Source: Meconema thalassinum | Taxonomy: Eukaryota > Arthropoda > Insecta > Orthoptera > Tettigoniidae | Direction: 5' to 3' | DNA: 64,000 bases | NCBI GenBank assembly: GCA_946902985.2 | Contig: OX336389.2 | Location: forward strand, 170,882,704-170,946,703 | Shown here: one piece after another, positions 22,441 through 32,511 of the stretch | Numbering within the stretch: the first letter of the stretch is position 1 | Layout: each line of letters opens with the position of its first letter | The notes under the pieces: model-generated | The model's database searches: none | What the model was told of the DNA's origin: nothing | Seen by the model: only the letters and a program-made list of their open reading frames with translations | Position numbers and translations under genes: made by a program

Positions 22441-22942
22441 AAAAATAAATATTTTAAAAATCACAGTCGAGAAAGACTTTATGCGGCGGTGATTATTGGT
22501 ATGATGCGCGTAACATCTAGGTCATTTGCACTTATGATGATAATAATAAGGTAATGAAAAAATGACTACTAAACGAACATGGTGTTATTTTAAAACTGAT
22601 ATAGGTAATTCAGGTGTCTAGCTTCGATGTCTTCCAAAGTCTCAACCTTATTTTCTGGCTTAGGCCTGTACTGGATGCGTCTAGTGAAAGAGCGTACTGC
22701 TCGGCAAAGACAAAGAATATAGGTCCAAGCTGCACGAACCTGAGATGATCGCAGATGATGACGAAATATGATGACACACGTTCGGGGTTCCCCGTCCTAT
22801 ACAGATTGACCGGGAATCACTCACTGTTTCGCAACGGCCCTGTGCTGGCATCAGCATAGACAGCAGGAGATAACACGGCGGGCTCTGGAAAGTACTCTCA
22901 AGTCACCTCACGATGAATCAGCAAGCTATTCTCACAACTGAC

Positions 22943-23097
22943 CCCCCCCCAGGGTCTCACAACTTGTGGGACGTGGGTTGGCGACCACGGAACCCCAGCT
23001 GAGTCTGGCATCGCTTCCCCCCCCCAGGGTCTCACAACTTGTGGGACGTGGGTTGGCGACCACGGAACCCCAGCTGAGTCTGGCATCGCTTCTACTT
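22943..23097. repeat. Tandem duplication, 77-bp unit, two copies
   Basis: Two near-identical units, each a C-run then AGGGTCTCACAACTTGTGGG and CCCAGCTGAGTCTGGCATCG. They differ mainly in the C-run length. Confidence 0.9.
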
Positions 23098-23099
23098 CC

Positions 23100-23300
23100 T
23101 GGTGCCGGGCTCATTTCAGTTCTCTTTCCTGTCGGCCTCCCTTGGTCAACTCTTGTTCTCTTCCGACCCAGACTGTATTAGGGTATCCGAGGGCTAGGGA
23201 GTCTTTCAATTTCCCGCCTTAATTGGCTTTGTCTCATCTTTCCTGATACCCTCATTCTTCGAGGGGTCTGCCTTCTTTTCCTTTTCATAATATCTCCTGT
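23100..23300 (+). repeat. Dispersed repeat shared with 8290-8500
   Basis: Pyrimidine-rich block including CAACTCTTGTTCTCTTCCGA and TTTCCTGATACCCTCATTCT, aligning with the 8.3-kb copy at moderate identity. Confidence 0.5.
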
Positions 23301-23418
23301 CTTCTGCTCAAGGCCCTCAAAGAGGCAGGGTGTGTGTAGACCCACCACTTCTGGTACACCCTCAAGGGCTCATGACTGGTGAGTTAGGAAGCTGGCAACC
23401 CCGAGGAATTCCTGAGCT

Positions 23419-25713
23419 ACATGCAGGGAATGGAGTGGTATGTCAGAAATTTCAAGTGGACAGTGTTACGCATCGGGTTCCAAAGGGTAAGCATACACAC
23501 TTTGTTTTCGATCGGTGAACGATGTAGATTTGTACCAAAGGGCCTTAATGCGGGAAATGGAGTGGTCTGTCCGAAATTTCGAGTGGACAGTGTTACTCGT
23601 CGAGTTCCAAACGGTAATTATGTAAAATCTGGTTGAGATCGGTGAAACGGAGTAGTTTTGTGCCAAGGGCCAAAATGCAGGGAATGGAGTGGCCTGTCCA
23701 AATTTTGAAGTGGACAGTGTTACTCATCGGGTTCCAAAGGGTAAGTATACACATTTTGTTTTCGATCGGTGAACGATGTAGATTTGTGCCAAAGGGCCTA
23801 AATGCGTGGAATGGAGTGGTCTGTCCGAAATTTCGAGTGGACAGTGTTACTCGTCGAGTTCCAAAGGGTAATTATGTAAAATCTGGTTGAGATCGGTGAA
23901 ACGGTGTAGTTTTCTGCCAAAGGGCCAAAAAGCAGGGAATAGTGTGGTCTGTCCGAAATTTAAAGTGAACAGTGTTACTTGTCGGGTTCTACGGGTAAGT
24001 ATATAAAATTGGGGTCAGATCGGTGAAACGGTGTAGATTTGTGCCAAACAGCCTAAATGCAAGGGATGGAGTGGCCTCGCCGCCATTTCAAGCAGACAGT
24101 GTTAGTCGCAGTGTTCCAAAGGGTAAATATACAAATTTTGGTTGAGATCGGTGAAACGGTGTAGATTTGGGACAAAGGGCCTAAATGCAGGGAATGGAGT
24201 GGTCTGTCCGCAATTTCAAGCAGACAGTGTTACTCGCAGGGTTCCAAAGGGTAAGTATACACATTTTGGTTCAGATCAGTGAAACGGTGTAGATTTTTGC
24301 AAAAAGGGCCTAAATGCAGGGAATGGCGTGGTCTGTCCGAAATTTCAAGCAGACAGTGTTAGTCGCAGTGTTCCATAGGGTAATTATACAAATTTTGGTT
24401 GAGATCGGTGAAACGGTATAGATTTGGGCCAAAGGGCCTAAATGCAGGGATTGGAGTGGTCTGTCCGCAATTTCAAGCAGACAGTGTTACTCGCAGGGCA
24501 CCAAAGGGTAAGAATACGAATTTTGGTTCTGATCGGTGAAACGGTGTAGATTTGGACCAAAGGGCCTAAATGCAGGGAATGGGGTGGTCAGTCCGAAATT
24601 TTAAGTGGTCAGTGGTACTCGCAGGGTTCCAAGGGTAAATATACAAATTTTGGTTGAGATCGGTGAAGCGGTGTGGATTTGGACCAAAGGGCCTAAATGC
24701 AGGGAATGGGGTGGTCTCTCCGAAATTTTAAGTGGACAGTGTTACTCGCAGGGTTCCAAAGGGTAAGTATACAAAGTTTGGTTCAGATCGGTGAAACGGT
24801 GTAGATTTGTGCCAAAGGGCCTAAATGCATGGGATGGAGTAGCCTCTCCGCAATTTCAAGCAGACAGTGTTAGTCGCAGTGTTCCAAAGGGTAAATATAC
24901 AAATTTTGGTTGAGATCGGTGGAACGGTGTAGATTTTGGCCAAAGGGCCTAAATGCAGGGAATGGAGTGGTCTGTCCGCAATTTCAAGCAGACAGTGTTA
25001 CTCGCAGGGTTCCAAAGGGTAAGTATACACATTTTGGTTCAGATCGGTGAAACGGTGTAGATTTTTGCAAAAAGGGCCTAAATGCAGGGAATGGCGTGGT
25101 CTGTCCGAAATTTCAAGCAGACAGTGTTAGTCGCAGTGTTCCATAGGGTAATTATACAAATTTTGGTTGAGATCGGTGAAACGGTATAGATTTGGGCCAA
25201 AGGGCCTAAATGCAGGGATTGGAGTGGTCTGTCCGCAATTTCAAGCAGACAGTGTTACTCGCAGGGCACCAAAGGGTAAGAATACGAATTTTGGTTCTGA
25301 TCGGTGAAACGGTGTAGATTTGGACCAAAGGGCCTAAATGCAGGGAATGGGGTGGTCTGTCCGAAATTTTAAGTGGTCAGTGGTACTCGCAGGGTTCCAA
25401 AGGGTAAATATACAAATTTTGGTTGAGATCGGTGAAGCGGTGTGGATTTGGACCAAAGGGCCTAAATGCAGGGAATGGGGTGGTCTGTCCGAAATTTCAA
25501 GTGGACAGTGTTACTCGCAGGGTTCCAAAGGTTAAATATACAACTTTTGGTTCAGATCGGTGAAACGGTGTAGATTTGTGCAAAAGGGCCTAAATGCAGG
25601 GCATGGGGTGGTCTGTCCGAAATTTAATGTTGACGGGGTTACCCGCAGGGTTCCAAAGGGTAAGTATACAAATTTTGGTTCAGATCGGTGAAACGGTGTA
25701 GATTTGTATACAT
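23419..25713 (+). repeat. 128-bp minisatellite array with 768-bp higher-order repeat
   Basis: About 18 tandem units. Each contains AATGCAGGGAATGGAGTGG, CTGTCCGAAATTTCAAG, ACAGTGTTACTCGCAGGGTT, AGATCGGTGAAACGGTGTAG and CCAAAGGGCCT. Diagnostic variants recur exactly 768 bp (six units) apart: GGCGTGGTCTG at 24311 and 25079, and GCAGGGCACCAAAGG at 24493 and 25261. The last unit runs directly into (CAGA)n. The array has chance open frames but no credible gene. Confidence 0.95.
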
Positions 25714-25714
25714 A

Positions 25715-25754
<40 letters not shown>
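25712..25754. repeat. (CAGA)n microsatellite
   Basis: About ten ACAG units closing the 128-bp array. Confidence 0.95.
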
Positions 25755-25756
<2 letters not shown>

Positions 25757-25802
25757 TTTGTGCTTTATATATATATAGATATGCTCTGCCTTCTGTGTTA
25801 GT

Positions 25803-25935
25803 TGATGGGGTTCGATTGCTGGTCTGGTAGTGGGATTTTAACTTCCCATGATTAATTATTCTGGCTTGGGGACAGGGTACTGTACCAGCGATGTCTTTAT
25901 CATTGTTATATCACCACATGACGGGTAGGCCGTGG
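25803..25935 (+). repeat. Dispersed repeat R20, second half
   Basis: Continues the interrupted copy whose first part ends at 21526. Text such as GGGGTTCGATTGCTGGTCTG and CATGACGGGTAGGCCGTGGA matches 20741-20860. Confidence 0.6.
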
Positions 25936-26603
25936 ACCCTGCTTGTTCCTATCATTATTTGCATCATACCATCCTCGAGTAAAAAAAAATGAGAATGGCG
26001 TAAAATTGCATTTTCTAACATAAGAAGACACGCGGACATCACAACAACTGTCAGGATAGCGGGATGACAGGTCTGAACAAGGTTGTGGCTTTTAAAATGT
26101 AACGGGGTAGATGACCTCGCTGTTCCGTCCCGTAAAACATCAATAACTAACAACAACCTAACTCGGGATAACGGCGTTATTAGTTAAACTGAGGAACTGT
26201 GACTGTGTTGGAGCAGTGATATCCCCGCGCACCTCTCACCCAAACGGCTAGGATTTGAATCATGACAGTAATGAGGAAATTCGCCTCAAAATGTCACGTA
26301 GCGCCATATGGTCTTAGATCTTCGGTTAAAGCAAAAAGGATGAGTCAAGCTATTCCGGGAACCTCAAATAATGGGGATAAACGGAAGAAATTTTAACTAA
26401 CTTTTAATAGCAATGGAGCAACGAATCTTTCAGCCGTAACCAGCGATTTCAACAAATGAGACGAGGAAGCTTGTGGTGGTCGTGGACTCTGCTGGTTGCT
26501 ATAACTAAAGCCCTACGCGGATGAGGATATAGTTTGCATGGCTGTACGGATAGCGGATAAACTGCGGATAATGTTTGGACTAAATTTGCAGATAGTTTTT
26601 GGA

Positions 26604-26942
26604 TTACAATCCGATCATTATGGGGTTTGAAGCCATTAGTAAACAAAAGTTTGGTGCTTTTCAGTCGGTCAACACGAATGTTCCCAAAAGAGTTGGGTTA
26701 TACCCTAATCCTGAAAAAAAAATACATGAGATTAATACATAATGTATTAATCTCATGTATTGCAATACAGTATATTAAAAATTTATATTAATTTATTAAA
26801 ATTTATTTTAAAAATTACATGAGATTAATAAATAATGTATTAATCTCGTGTTATATTCTTCAGGATTAGGGTATAACCCAACTCTTTTGGGTACATTCGT
26901 GTTGACCGACTGAAAAGCACCAAACTTTTGTTTACAATCCGA
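26604..26942. mobile_element. Short hairpin element with 11-bp TSD
   Basis: Inverted arms start GTAAACAAAAGTTTGGTGC (26639) and end at 26935. They continue inward through TTTTCAGTCGGTCAACACGA and CCTAATCCTGAA to CATGAGATTAAT. An 11-bp direct repeat TTACAATCCGA lies at 26604-26614 and 26932-26942. Between the left duplication and the hairpin is a 24-bp tail matching, in inverse orientation, the tail of the larger element at 46.1-46.9 kb. No coding capacity. Confidence 0.8.
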
Positions 26943-27316
26943 ACTTGCTGAATATCATTACTAGGACCCGGATGTTATGACACCTACTTTTCGTTATATT
27001 GTTTCATTTTCATGACAAATGTAAGATGATTAAGCATATTTAACACTCCGAACTGAAAAGGATAGCAATTCTGGCTGTATAACATTCATTTTAAACATAG
27101 CGCATGACATGCATAGCCTAATAAGGGAACGACGACTTTCTCCTCAAATGTCTAAATGCTTTATCTAATTAAAAATATCATTGTAATGCCAGAAGATTCG
27201 GATAACAAAGGTGTGGATGCAGACAAAAGTCGTGCGGATGCGGATAAAAGTCGTGTGGATGCGGGGCGAATGCGGATAACGTTTTATTTATCCGCGCATT
27301 TAAACAAATCCAAGTT

Positions 27317-27500
27317 GTGGGGCGTGGTAGCGCAGTGGTCAAGCTGTTGGCCTCTCGCCACGGTGGACCGGGTTCGATTCCACGTCAATACATGTGAGAT
27401 TTTCAAAGTAAAATGCCATGCCCTGTGGTTCGGATTCCACGTAAAAAGGAGGTCCCGTGGATCATGTTCGCGAGAGTATCGGTTATGTAAAACCATGAAC
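27317..27500 (+). mobile_element. SINE family B
   Basis: The head GGGGCGTGGTAGCGCAGTGG with B box GGGTTCGATTCC is tRNA-like. The body ATGCCATGCCCTGTGGTTCG and AAAAAGGAGGTCCCGTGGAT also occurs in the copy at 57445-57645. Confidence 0.8.
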
Positions 27501-27534
27501 TTCCTTACTTTGTTTTAGATCCAAGTTTGCATTA

Positions 27535-27720
27535 CACAAAACAGGACATACAGACGTCACAATAACAGCTGTCAGGACACGTTAATCTCACGACATTTCT
27601 TCTCAAACGTGAAATCTGAACCATTTCACCTCTAAAACCTCGCATATCTTAACTGGGAATCGAACCCGGTCTGCCATGGCGAGGGGCAAGCAGCTTGACC
27701 ACCTTGCCTTGACGCCTCAT
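27535..27720 (-). mobile_element. SINE with family-B-type head, reverse strand
   Basis: GGGAATCGAACCCGG (B box complement) at about 27655 is followed by GCCATGGCGAGGGGCAAGCA and ends in an A-box complement near 27715. The body (GACGTCACAATAACAGCTGT) also resembles text at 26040, suggesting another diverged copy there. Confidence 0.6.
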
Positions 27721-27948
27721 AAAAGAGACAGCCGTTTACTAATGAAGACTTGGAACTTATGGTATGGATAGCTATAATGTATAGTTCAGTTTTACTACTA
27801 AGTTCCTTTAAACGCTGTAATTATTTAAGAAAAAACATACAAATGATACTGTATTAATCATGATTTCAACAGGACCAATTTATATAATTTCCTGATCAAC
27901 TATTCTCTGGAGATGTGAGAAGAGTATCATAATGTAATTTATATTTAT

Positions 27949-28350
27949 GTTGTTGTTGCTGTTCTTGATTCTTTAGGGGTTTTACGACATCGTGGTCATG
28001 TACAGTACTTGGCTGTGTGTAGAATTTATCTCATAACCTGTGACCCTGTGATGTCCGTACTAGTGTGTGTATTTGTAAATGAGGTAGGATTTGGGAATGA
28101 AGCAGCCGTGGCCGTGAGTTAGGTACCATCCTGGCATTTGCCTGGAGTAGAAGTGGGGAAACCACCAAAAACCACTTCCAGGATAGCTGAGGTACGAATC
28201 GAACCTACCTCTTCTCAGTTTTGCCTCACGAAGCTGAGTGTACCCCGTTCCAACCCTCAGACCAGAATAAAAACCTTGGCAGAGCCAACAATCGAACCCG
28301 GGCCACCACGGTGACAGCCAAGAATGCTAGGCACTACGCAATCAGGCGGA
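27949..28350 (-). mobile_element. SINE family A, full length
   Basis: Runs from the tail (TTACGACATCGTGGTCATGT) through the middle block (CATTTGCCTGGAGTAGAAGT) to both heads. The first head ends with AAGAATGCTAGGCACTACGC. Confidence 0.9.
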
Positions 28351-28496
28351 CAATTTAAATTTATATGAAATATCAAAACGCATCCTACCCACTTCTGATT
28401 ACTACTATCAGTAGGCCTACTGTTACTACTACAGTTTCCAGAAGATGTGCATGTGTTTGAAAAGGGACCAGTTCCAGGCTTCTCGCTCAGGAGATA

Positions 28497-28933
28497 TTTC
28501 ATTCATTTTTCATTCATTCGTTTATTTGCAATTGGGGGTGTGTCCTCCTGTGGCAAATTAGATATACATAACAAATAAATAACTGTACATAACAATTCAC
28601 TAACAATTAAACTGGAGTATTTACACAAATAGTCAGTCTTTTCTTAAACACACCTACATGTTTGGGAAAAGGCTATAAGACTGCGGCAGGTAGAGAGTAC
28701 CAATTATCAATGGCATGGTTTACGAAAGAATATTTACCATAATTTGTTCGCTGTGTCGGCCCTTAACTTTGAAAGGATGATCGCTCCTACCCATGTAAGT
28801 AGGCTTTTCCATACGTTTGCTAAGCTCATCCCATGCTGGTTGATTTGTATACGTGTTGTACATAGTGCAGAGTCTAGATTTCATCCTCCTAGCCTCAAGT
28901 GATTCCCACCCAAGTTTCTTTAACATACCACTT
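28497..28933 (-). pseudogene. CR1/Jockey-type LINE 3' end
   Basis: The minus-strand frame reads MLKKLGWESLEARRMKSRLC, TMYNTYTNQPAWDELSKR and GRSDHPFKVKGR, the conserved C-terminus of an arthropod LINE RT. The remainder (continuing NYGK, IDNWYSLPA-like) lies in other frames. The 3' end has ATTCATT-type repeats at 28500-28525. A sister copy is at 33505-33822. Confidence 0.8.
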
Positions 28934-29097
28934 ATATTTGTATCTACCGGTAATTAATTATTCTGCATAGTTGACTCTAAACTAAATCCAGACTAAGTAT
29001 GAAGGTCACAGACAATCGATAATGCAAAAAGATTAGGTATTTAATTTGATACTTCTAGTCCATTTCCCAAGTTCCAGGTTAAAAGAACAACACGTAC

Positions 29098-29188
29098 CTT
29101 CTTCCTCGTTGTAATCGTCCTGCTGCGCGCGGCTTGTCGCGAGAAGTGTCAGCAGAAGCCAGAGGGCGCGGGCTCGGGCGGTCCTCAT
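29098..29188 (-). CDS. Candidate first coding exon of a secreted host protein
   Basis: Minus strand, ATG at 29188. The exon encodes 30 residues: MRTARARALWLLLTLLATSR then AQQDDYNEEE. This is a textbook signal peptide: basic N-region, Leu-rich core and a small-residue cleavage region ending about SRA-Q, followed by an acidic start of the mature chain. After codon 30 plus one base comes the donor G|GTACGTG (intron bases from 29097 downward), a near-consensus 5' splice site in phase 1. The exon is GC-rich and CpG-rich, unlike the AT-rich surroundings. No downstream exon was recognised to the left, so the product is unknown. A 93-codon alternative frame over this region has no signal. Confidence 0.6.
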
Positions 29189-29318
29189 CTTCACGCTCGC
29201 TCGGAAGAAGTGTGAGGCTGGATGCTAGCGAGCTACTTCCCCTCCCTGCTAAATGGACAATTACGTGATCCAGTGGCAAGGCTCTGTGGCCAGTAGTTGC
29301 ACTTGATTGACACTGTCA
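29189..29318 (-). promoter_or_regulatory. Candidate 5' UTR and core promoter of the signal-peptide gene
   Basis: The 130 bp between the 43-bp array and the ATG contain no TATA box. On the minus strand an initiator-like TCACACTTC lies about 25 bp before the ATG. The sequence is more GC-rich than the flanks. This is inferred from position only. Confidence 0.3.
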
Positions 29319-30790
29319 CAATACAGCAAATAATGGTCACCCCGAGGTCCAAATCATTCTTTTATAATACAGCAAATAATGGTCACCCCAAGGTTCAACA
29401 TCTTTTATAATACAGCAAATAATGGTCACCCTGAGGTCCAAATCATTCTTTTATAATACAGCAAATAATGGTCACCTCTAGGTTCATATCTTTTATTACA
29501 CAGCAAATAATGGTCACCCCGAGGTTCAACATCATTTATAATACAGCAAATAATGGTCACCCCGAGGTTCACATCTTTTATTATACAGCAAATAATGGTC
29601 ACCCCGAGGTTCAACATCTTTTATAATACAGCAAATAATGGTCACCCTGAGGTCCAAATCATTATTTTATAATACAGCAAAGAATGGTCACCTCTAGGTT
29701 CATATCTTTTATTACACAGCAAATAATGGTCACCCCGAGGTTCAACATCGTTTATAATACAGCAAATAATGGTCACCCCGAGGTTCAACATCGTTTACAA
29801 TACAGCAAATAATGGTCACTCCGAGGTTCATATCATTATTTTATAATACAGCAAATAATGGTCACCCCGAGGTTTAACATCGTTTATAATACAGCAAATA
29901 ATGGTCACTCCGAGGTTCAACATCGTTTATAATACAGCAAATAATGGTCACTCCGAGGGTCAACATCGTTTATAATACAGCAAATAATGGTCACCCCGAG
30001 GTTCAACATCGTTTATAATACAGCAAATAATGGTCACCCCGAGGTTCAACATCGTTTATAATACAGCAAATAATGGTCACCCTGAGGTTCAACATCGTTT
30101 ATAATACAGCAAATAATAGTCACTCCGAGGTTCAACATCGTTTATAATACAGCAAATAATGGTCACTCCGAGGTTCAACATCGTTTATAATACAGCAAAT
30201 AATGGTCACCCCGAGGTTCAACATCGTTTATAATACAGCAAATAATGGTCACCCTGAGGTTCAACATAGTTTATAATACAGCAAATAATGGTCACTCCGA
30301 GGTTCAACATCGTTTATAATACAGCAAATAATGGTCACCCCGAGGTTCAACATCGTTTATAATACAGCAAATAATGGCCACCCCGAGGTTCATATCATTC
30401 TTTTATAATACAGCAAATAATGGTCACCCTTAGGTTCAACATCGTTTATAATACAGCAAATAATGGTCACTCCGAGGTTCAACATCGTTTATAATACAGC
30501 AAATAATGGTCACTCCGAGGTTCAACATCGTTTATAATACAGCAAATAATGGCCACCCCGAGGTTCAATATCGTATATAATACAGCAAATAATGGTCACT
30601 CCGAGGTTCAACATCGTTTATAATACAGCAAATAATGGGCAACCCTAGGTTCATATCATTCTTTTATAATACAGCAAATAATGGGCACCCTGAGGTTCAA
30701 CATAGTTTATAATACATCAAATAATGGTCACCCCGAGGTTCATATCTTTTATAACACAGCAAATGGCAATGACCCCGAGGGTCAACATCT
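29319..30790. repeat. 43-bp minisatellite array, about 34 copies
   Basis: The unit is CAGCAAATAATGGTCACCCC then GAGGTTCAACATCGTTTATAATA. Copies differ at a few sites (CCCCGAGG/CTCCGAGG, ATCGTTT/ATCTTTT) and some carry a longer ATCATTCTTTTATAATA spacer. Homogeneity is highest in the middle (29.85-30.55 kb). Units are contiguous with no unique spacers. Confidence 0.95.
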
Positions 30791-30794
30791 TTCA

Positions 30795-30900
30795 GGATCT
30801 AGGAGTATGGATTGAGATTCCTGTCACAAAGTCTTGGGTTCAAATCCCGACTCTGCTAATAAATTGATCTGAGGGTTGGAACGAATATCACTCAGGTACG
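30795..30900 (+). mobile_element. SINE family A fragment
   Basis: GGGTTCAAATCCCGACTCTG, then GATCTGAGGGTTGGAACGAA and CACTCAGGTACG, correspond to the first B box and the linker. The remainder is missing. Confidence 0.6.
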
Positions 30901-31165
30901 GCTCTAGGGGCAGGCGAGGTTGAGCGGTCGCCCAGCCAAAACTTAATACACGAGACTGGTGACCACGACGTTCCTATGTCATAGACCTATTGTAATATAC
31001 AACAAAAGAGTGATAGACAGTCTGAAAGACTAGACTTTATATCATTTTAAATGCTACAAATGCTGAAAAATGCTGGGTGAAAGCCTCATGATCATGCAGC
31101 GAACTGCGTGAACTCAAACTCCATTAGCAAGTGCAAACCAAGGTCAAAGGAGGTAGCTGGCTGGA

Positions 31166-31227
31166 TGACGTCACGCTCACCGGAGCGCGCGGGGAAAGGA
31201 GGCAGCTCAAGCTGTACTATGACGTCA
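31166..31227. promoter_or_regulatory. Pair of perfect CRE palindromes
   Basis: TGACGTCA occurs at 31166-31173 and 31220-31227 within a CpG-rich stretch (GGAGCGCGCGGGGAAAGG between them). This palindrome is the binding site of CREB/ATF factors. It lies about 2 kb upstream of the minus-strand signal-peptide exon. Regulatory function is inferred. Confidence 0.35.
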
Positions 31228-31582
31228 CACACCTCAGTGCATTCTCGGTACATTTCGTCCCGTCGCCGTAACGTAACGCCAGACCTCAGCGTAACGACGA
31301 AGTCGACAAGATCATTTAAAATGATAAAATCAGTATGCAATACTTCTAAGATCGGTCGGAATCCGTCCACTCAGCTTCTAAAGTCTGAAGCAGTACGTGT
31401 GGAAGGGGGAACGTAAATCAGGATGCAACTGAAACGATTGAAATTGTGGCTAGATGATAATGGACGAATTTTAAACATGAATATATCAAAATTCATCAAA
31501 TACAATTTAAAGGGTGTGGAAGATGGTTCTAGTGAATGAAACACACATTTTGAACTGTATTCTGAACTGTAGCAGTCCTCGT

Positions 31583-31661
31583 CCACCTCGTTGCATAGTG
31601 GCTAGCATTCTTGGCTGTCACCGCGGAGTCCCGGGTTCGGTTCCCGGTTATGCCAAGAAAT
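31583..31661 (+). mobile_element. SINE family A, first tRNA-like head only
   Basis: GTTGCATAGTGGCTAGCATT and CCGGGTTCGGTTCCCGGTTA give the A and B boxes. The copy stops after GCCAAGAAATT. Confidence 0.75.
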
Positions 31662-31705
31662 TAAGGGAGTAGTATAAATCGCGACGTCATGTACGACGAC
31701 ACTAA

Positions 31706-32425
31706 AGCTGTTTATTTATTTATCATATGGCATACATGAAAATTATTTATAAGTTGACATCAAGGTTAGAAATATAATGAAGTGCCTGTGGTGTCCCTAG
31801 GAAGAAGTCGCTGAATTCACCACTGTAAGATGTTTGTGGGCATTCTTGAACTAGGTGCCGAACAGTCTGTCATTCAGCACCGCACTCGCAACATGATTAA
31901 GATATTTTCCTCCACTTGTACATGAGATCCTCGCATACACCGTGATTGGTCCAGATTCTATTTATTTTTGACCGGATCTTTCTAGGCTGAGTGAATCCTG
32001 GCACCTTCTCAGTTAAGCATGCCATTACTGAACTCTCTGGCGGGGCAAACGAATTTCAATCAGAAGACCATCTCTCAGTCAGATTGAATTTGTTGGTTGC
32101 AAGATTCTCCACTGTGCAGATAGGTGGATGTCTTGAACGTATACGTTTCACATGTAGATCAGCAATGTCTCCATGGATAGGTAGTTGTTTGTTGGTCTGG
32201 ATCTTTCTATATTCTCTTATCAAGATGTTGCATCGCCGCAAATGAGGTGATGGGATGTGGCTGAGAATAGGAAGCCATTGTGTAGGAGTTGACATACCGT
32301 AATTGTTCCTGTTAGCATGAGCATGGTGTTATTCAAATGCACATCTATTCATCTTACAAGCAGACTATTTATCCACACCGGAGCACAATAATCAGCAACA
32401 GAACAAACTAAAGCTGTAAACGATG
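31706..32425 (-). pseudogene. Jockey-type LINE RT C-terminal fragment
   Basis: Minus-strand reading gives ICGDA-containing text, then EYRKIQTNKQLPIHGDIADL, RIRSRHPPICTVENLATN, LTERWSSD and, after a frame change, WTNHGVCEDLMYKWRK, RHLVQECPQTSYSGEFSDF and a YISNLDVNL end. These are the standard terminal motifs of a widespread arthropod LINE group. Several stops and shifts are present. The 3' end is near 31706 with TTTATTTATTTAT. Confidence 0.8.
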
Positions 32426-32511
32426 CATACTAGTTAAATTCTGTGTGTAAGGCTTCACACACAAACCTAACCTGGGGTTTAGGCCTCAGACCCCATTACT
32501 TGTATTACAAG

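Larger units (their letters stand above)
21527..25780 (+). mobile_element. (TA)n-bounded element with an internal 128-bp tandem array
   Basis: The left edge is (TA)n followed by CTAGCAGTAGTACCCGGCTT. The right edge is (CAGA)n, AAACTTTGTGCTTTATATAT and GATATG. The element splits a copy of repeat R20 (21480-21526 and 25803-25935), which supports both boundaries. The interior holds a nested SINE (21929-22440), a 77-bp duplication, a repeat shared with 8290-8500, and the tandem array. No reverse transcriptase is visible. The CCCGGCTTCGCCCGG start and the AAATTTTGGTTGAGATCGGT ending are common in insect retroposons, so a non-autonomous LINE or Penelope-type origin is possible. Confidence 0.6.

Noticed and set aside
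22898..23181. Overlapping open frames with repeated Pro/Ser-rich peptides on both strands
   Set aside because: They are produced by a 77-bp tandem duplication inside a mobile element; no domain, start context or composition supports coding.
23330..25535. Several short plus-strand frames with similar peptides (MQGMEW...)
   Set aside because: They are readings of the 128-bp tandem units; most units are not open and substitutions show no codon pattern.
26510..27300. Possible further hAT element with GCGGATA-type repeats at both ends
   Set aside because: GCGGAT motifs cluster on both sides, but I could not define matching termini or an 8-bp duplication.
29319..30790. Array of about 34 regular repeats resembling a CRISPR array
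   Set aside because: Units are contiguous, with no unique spacers between them, and the surroundings are eukaryotic retroelements. It is a minisatellite.
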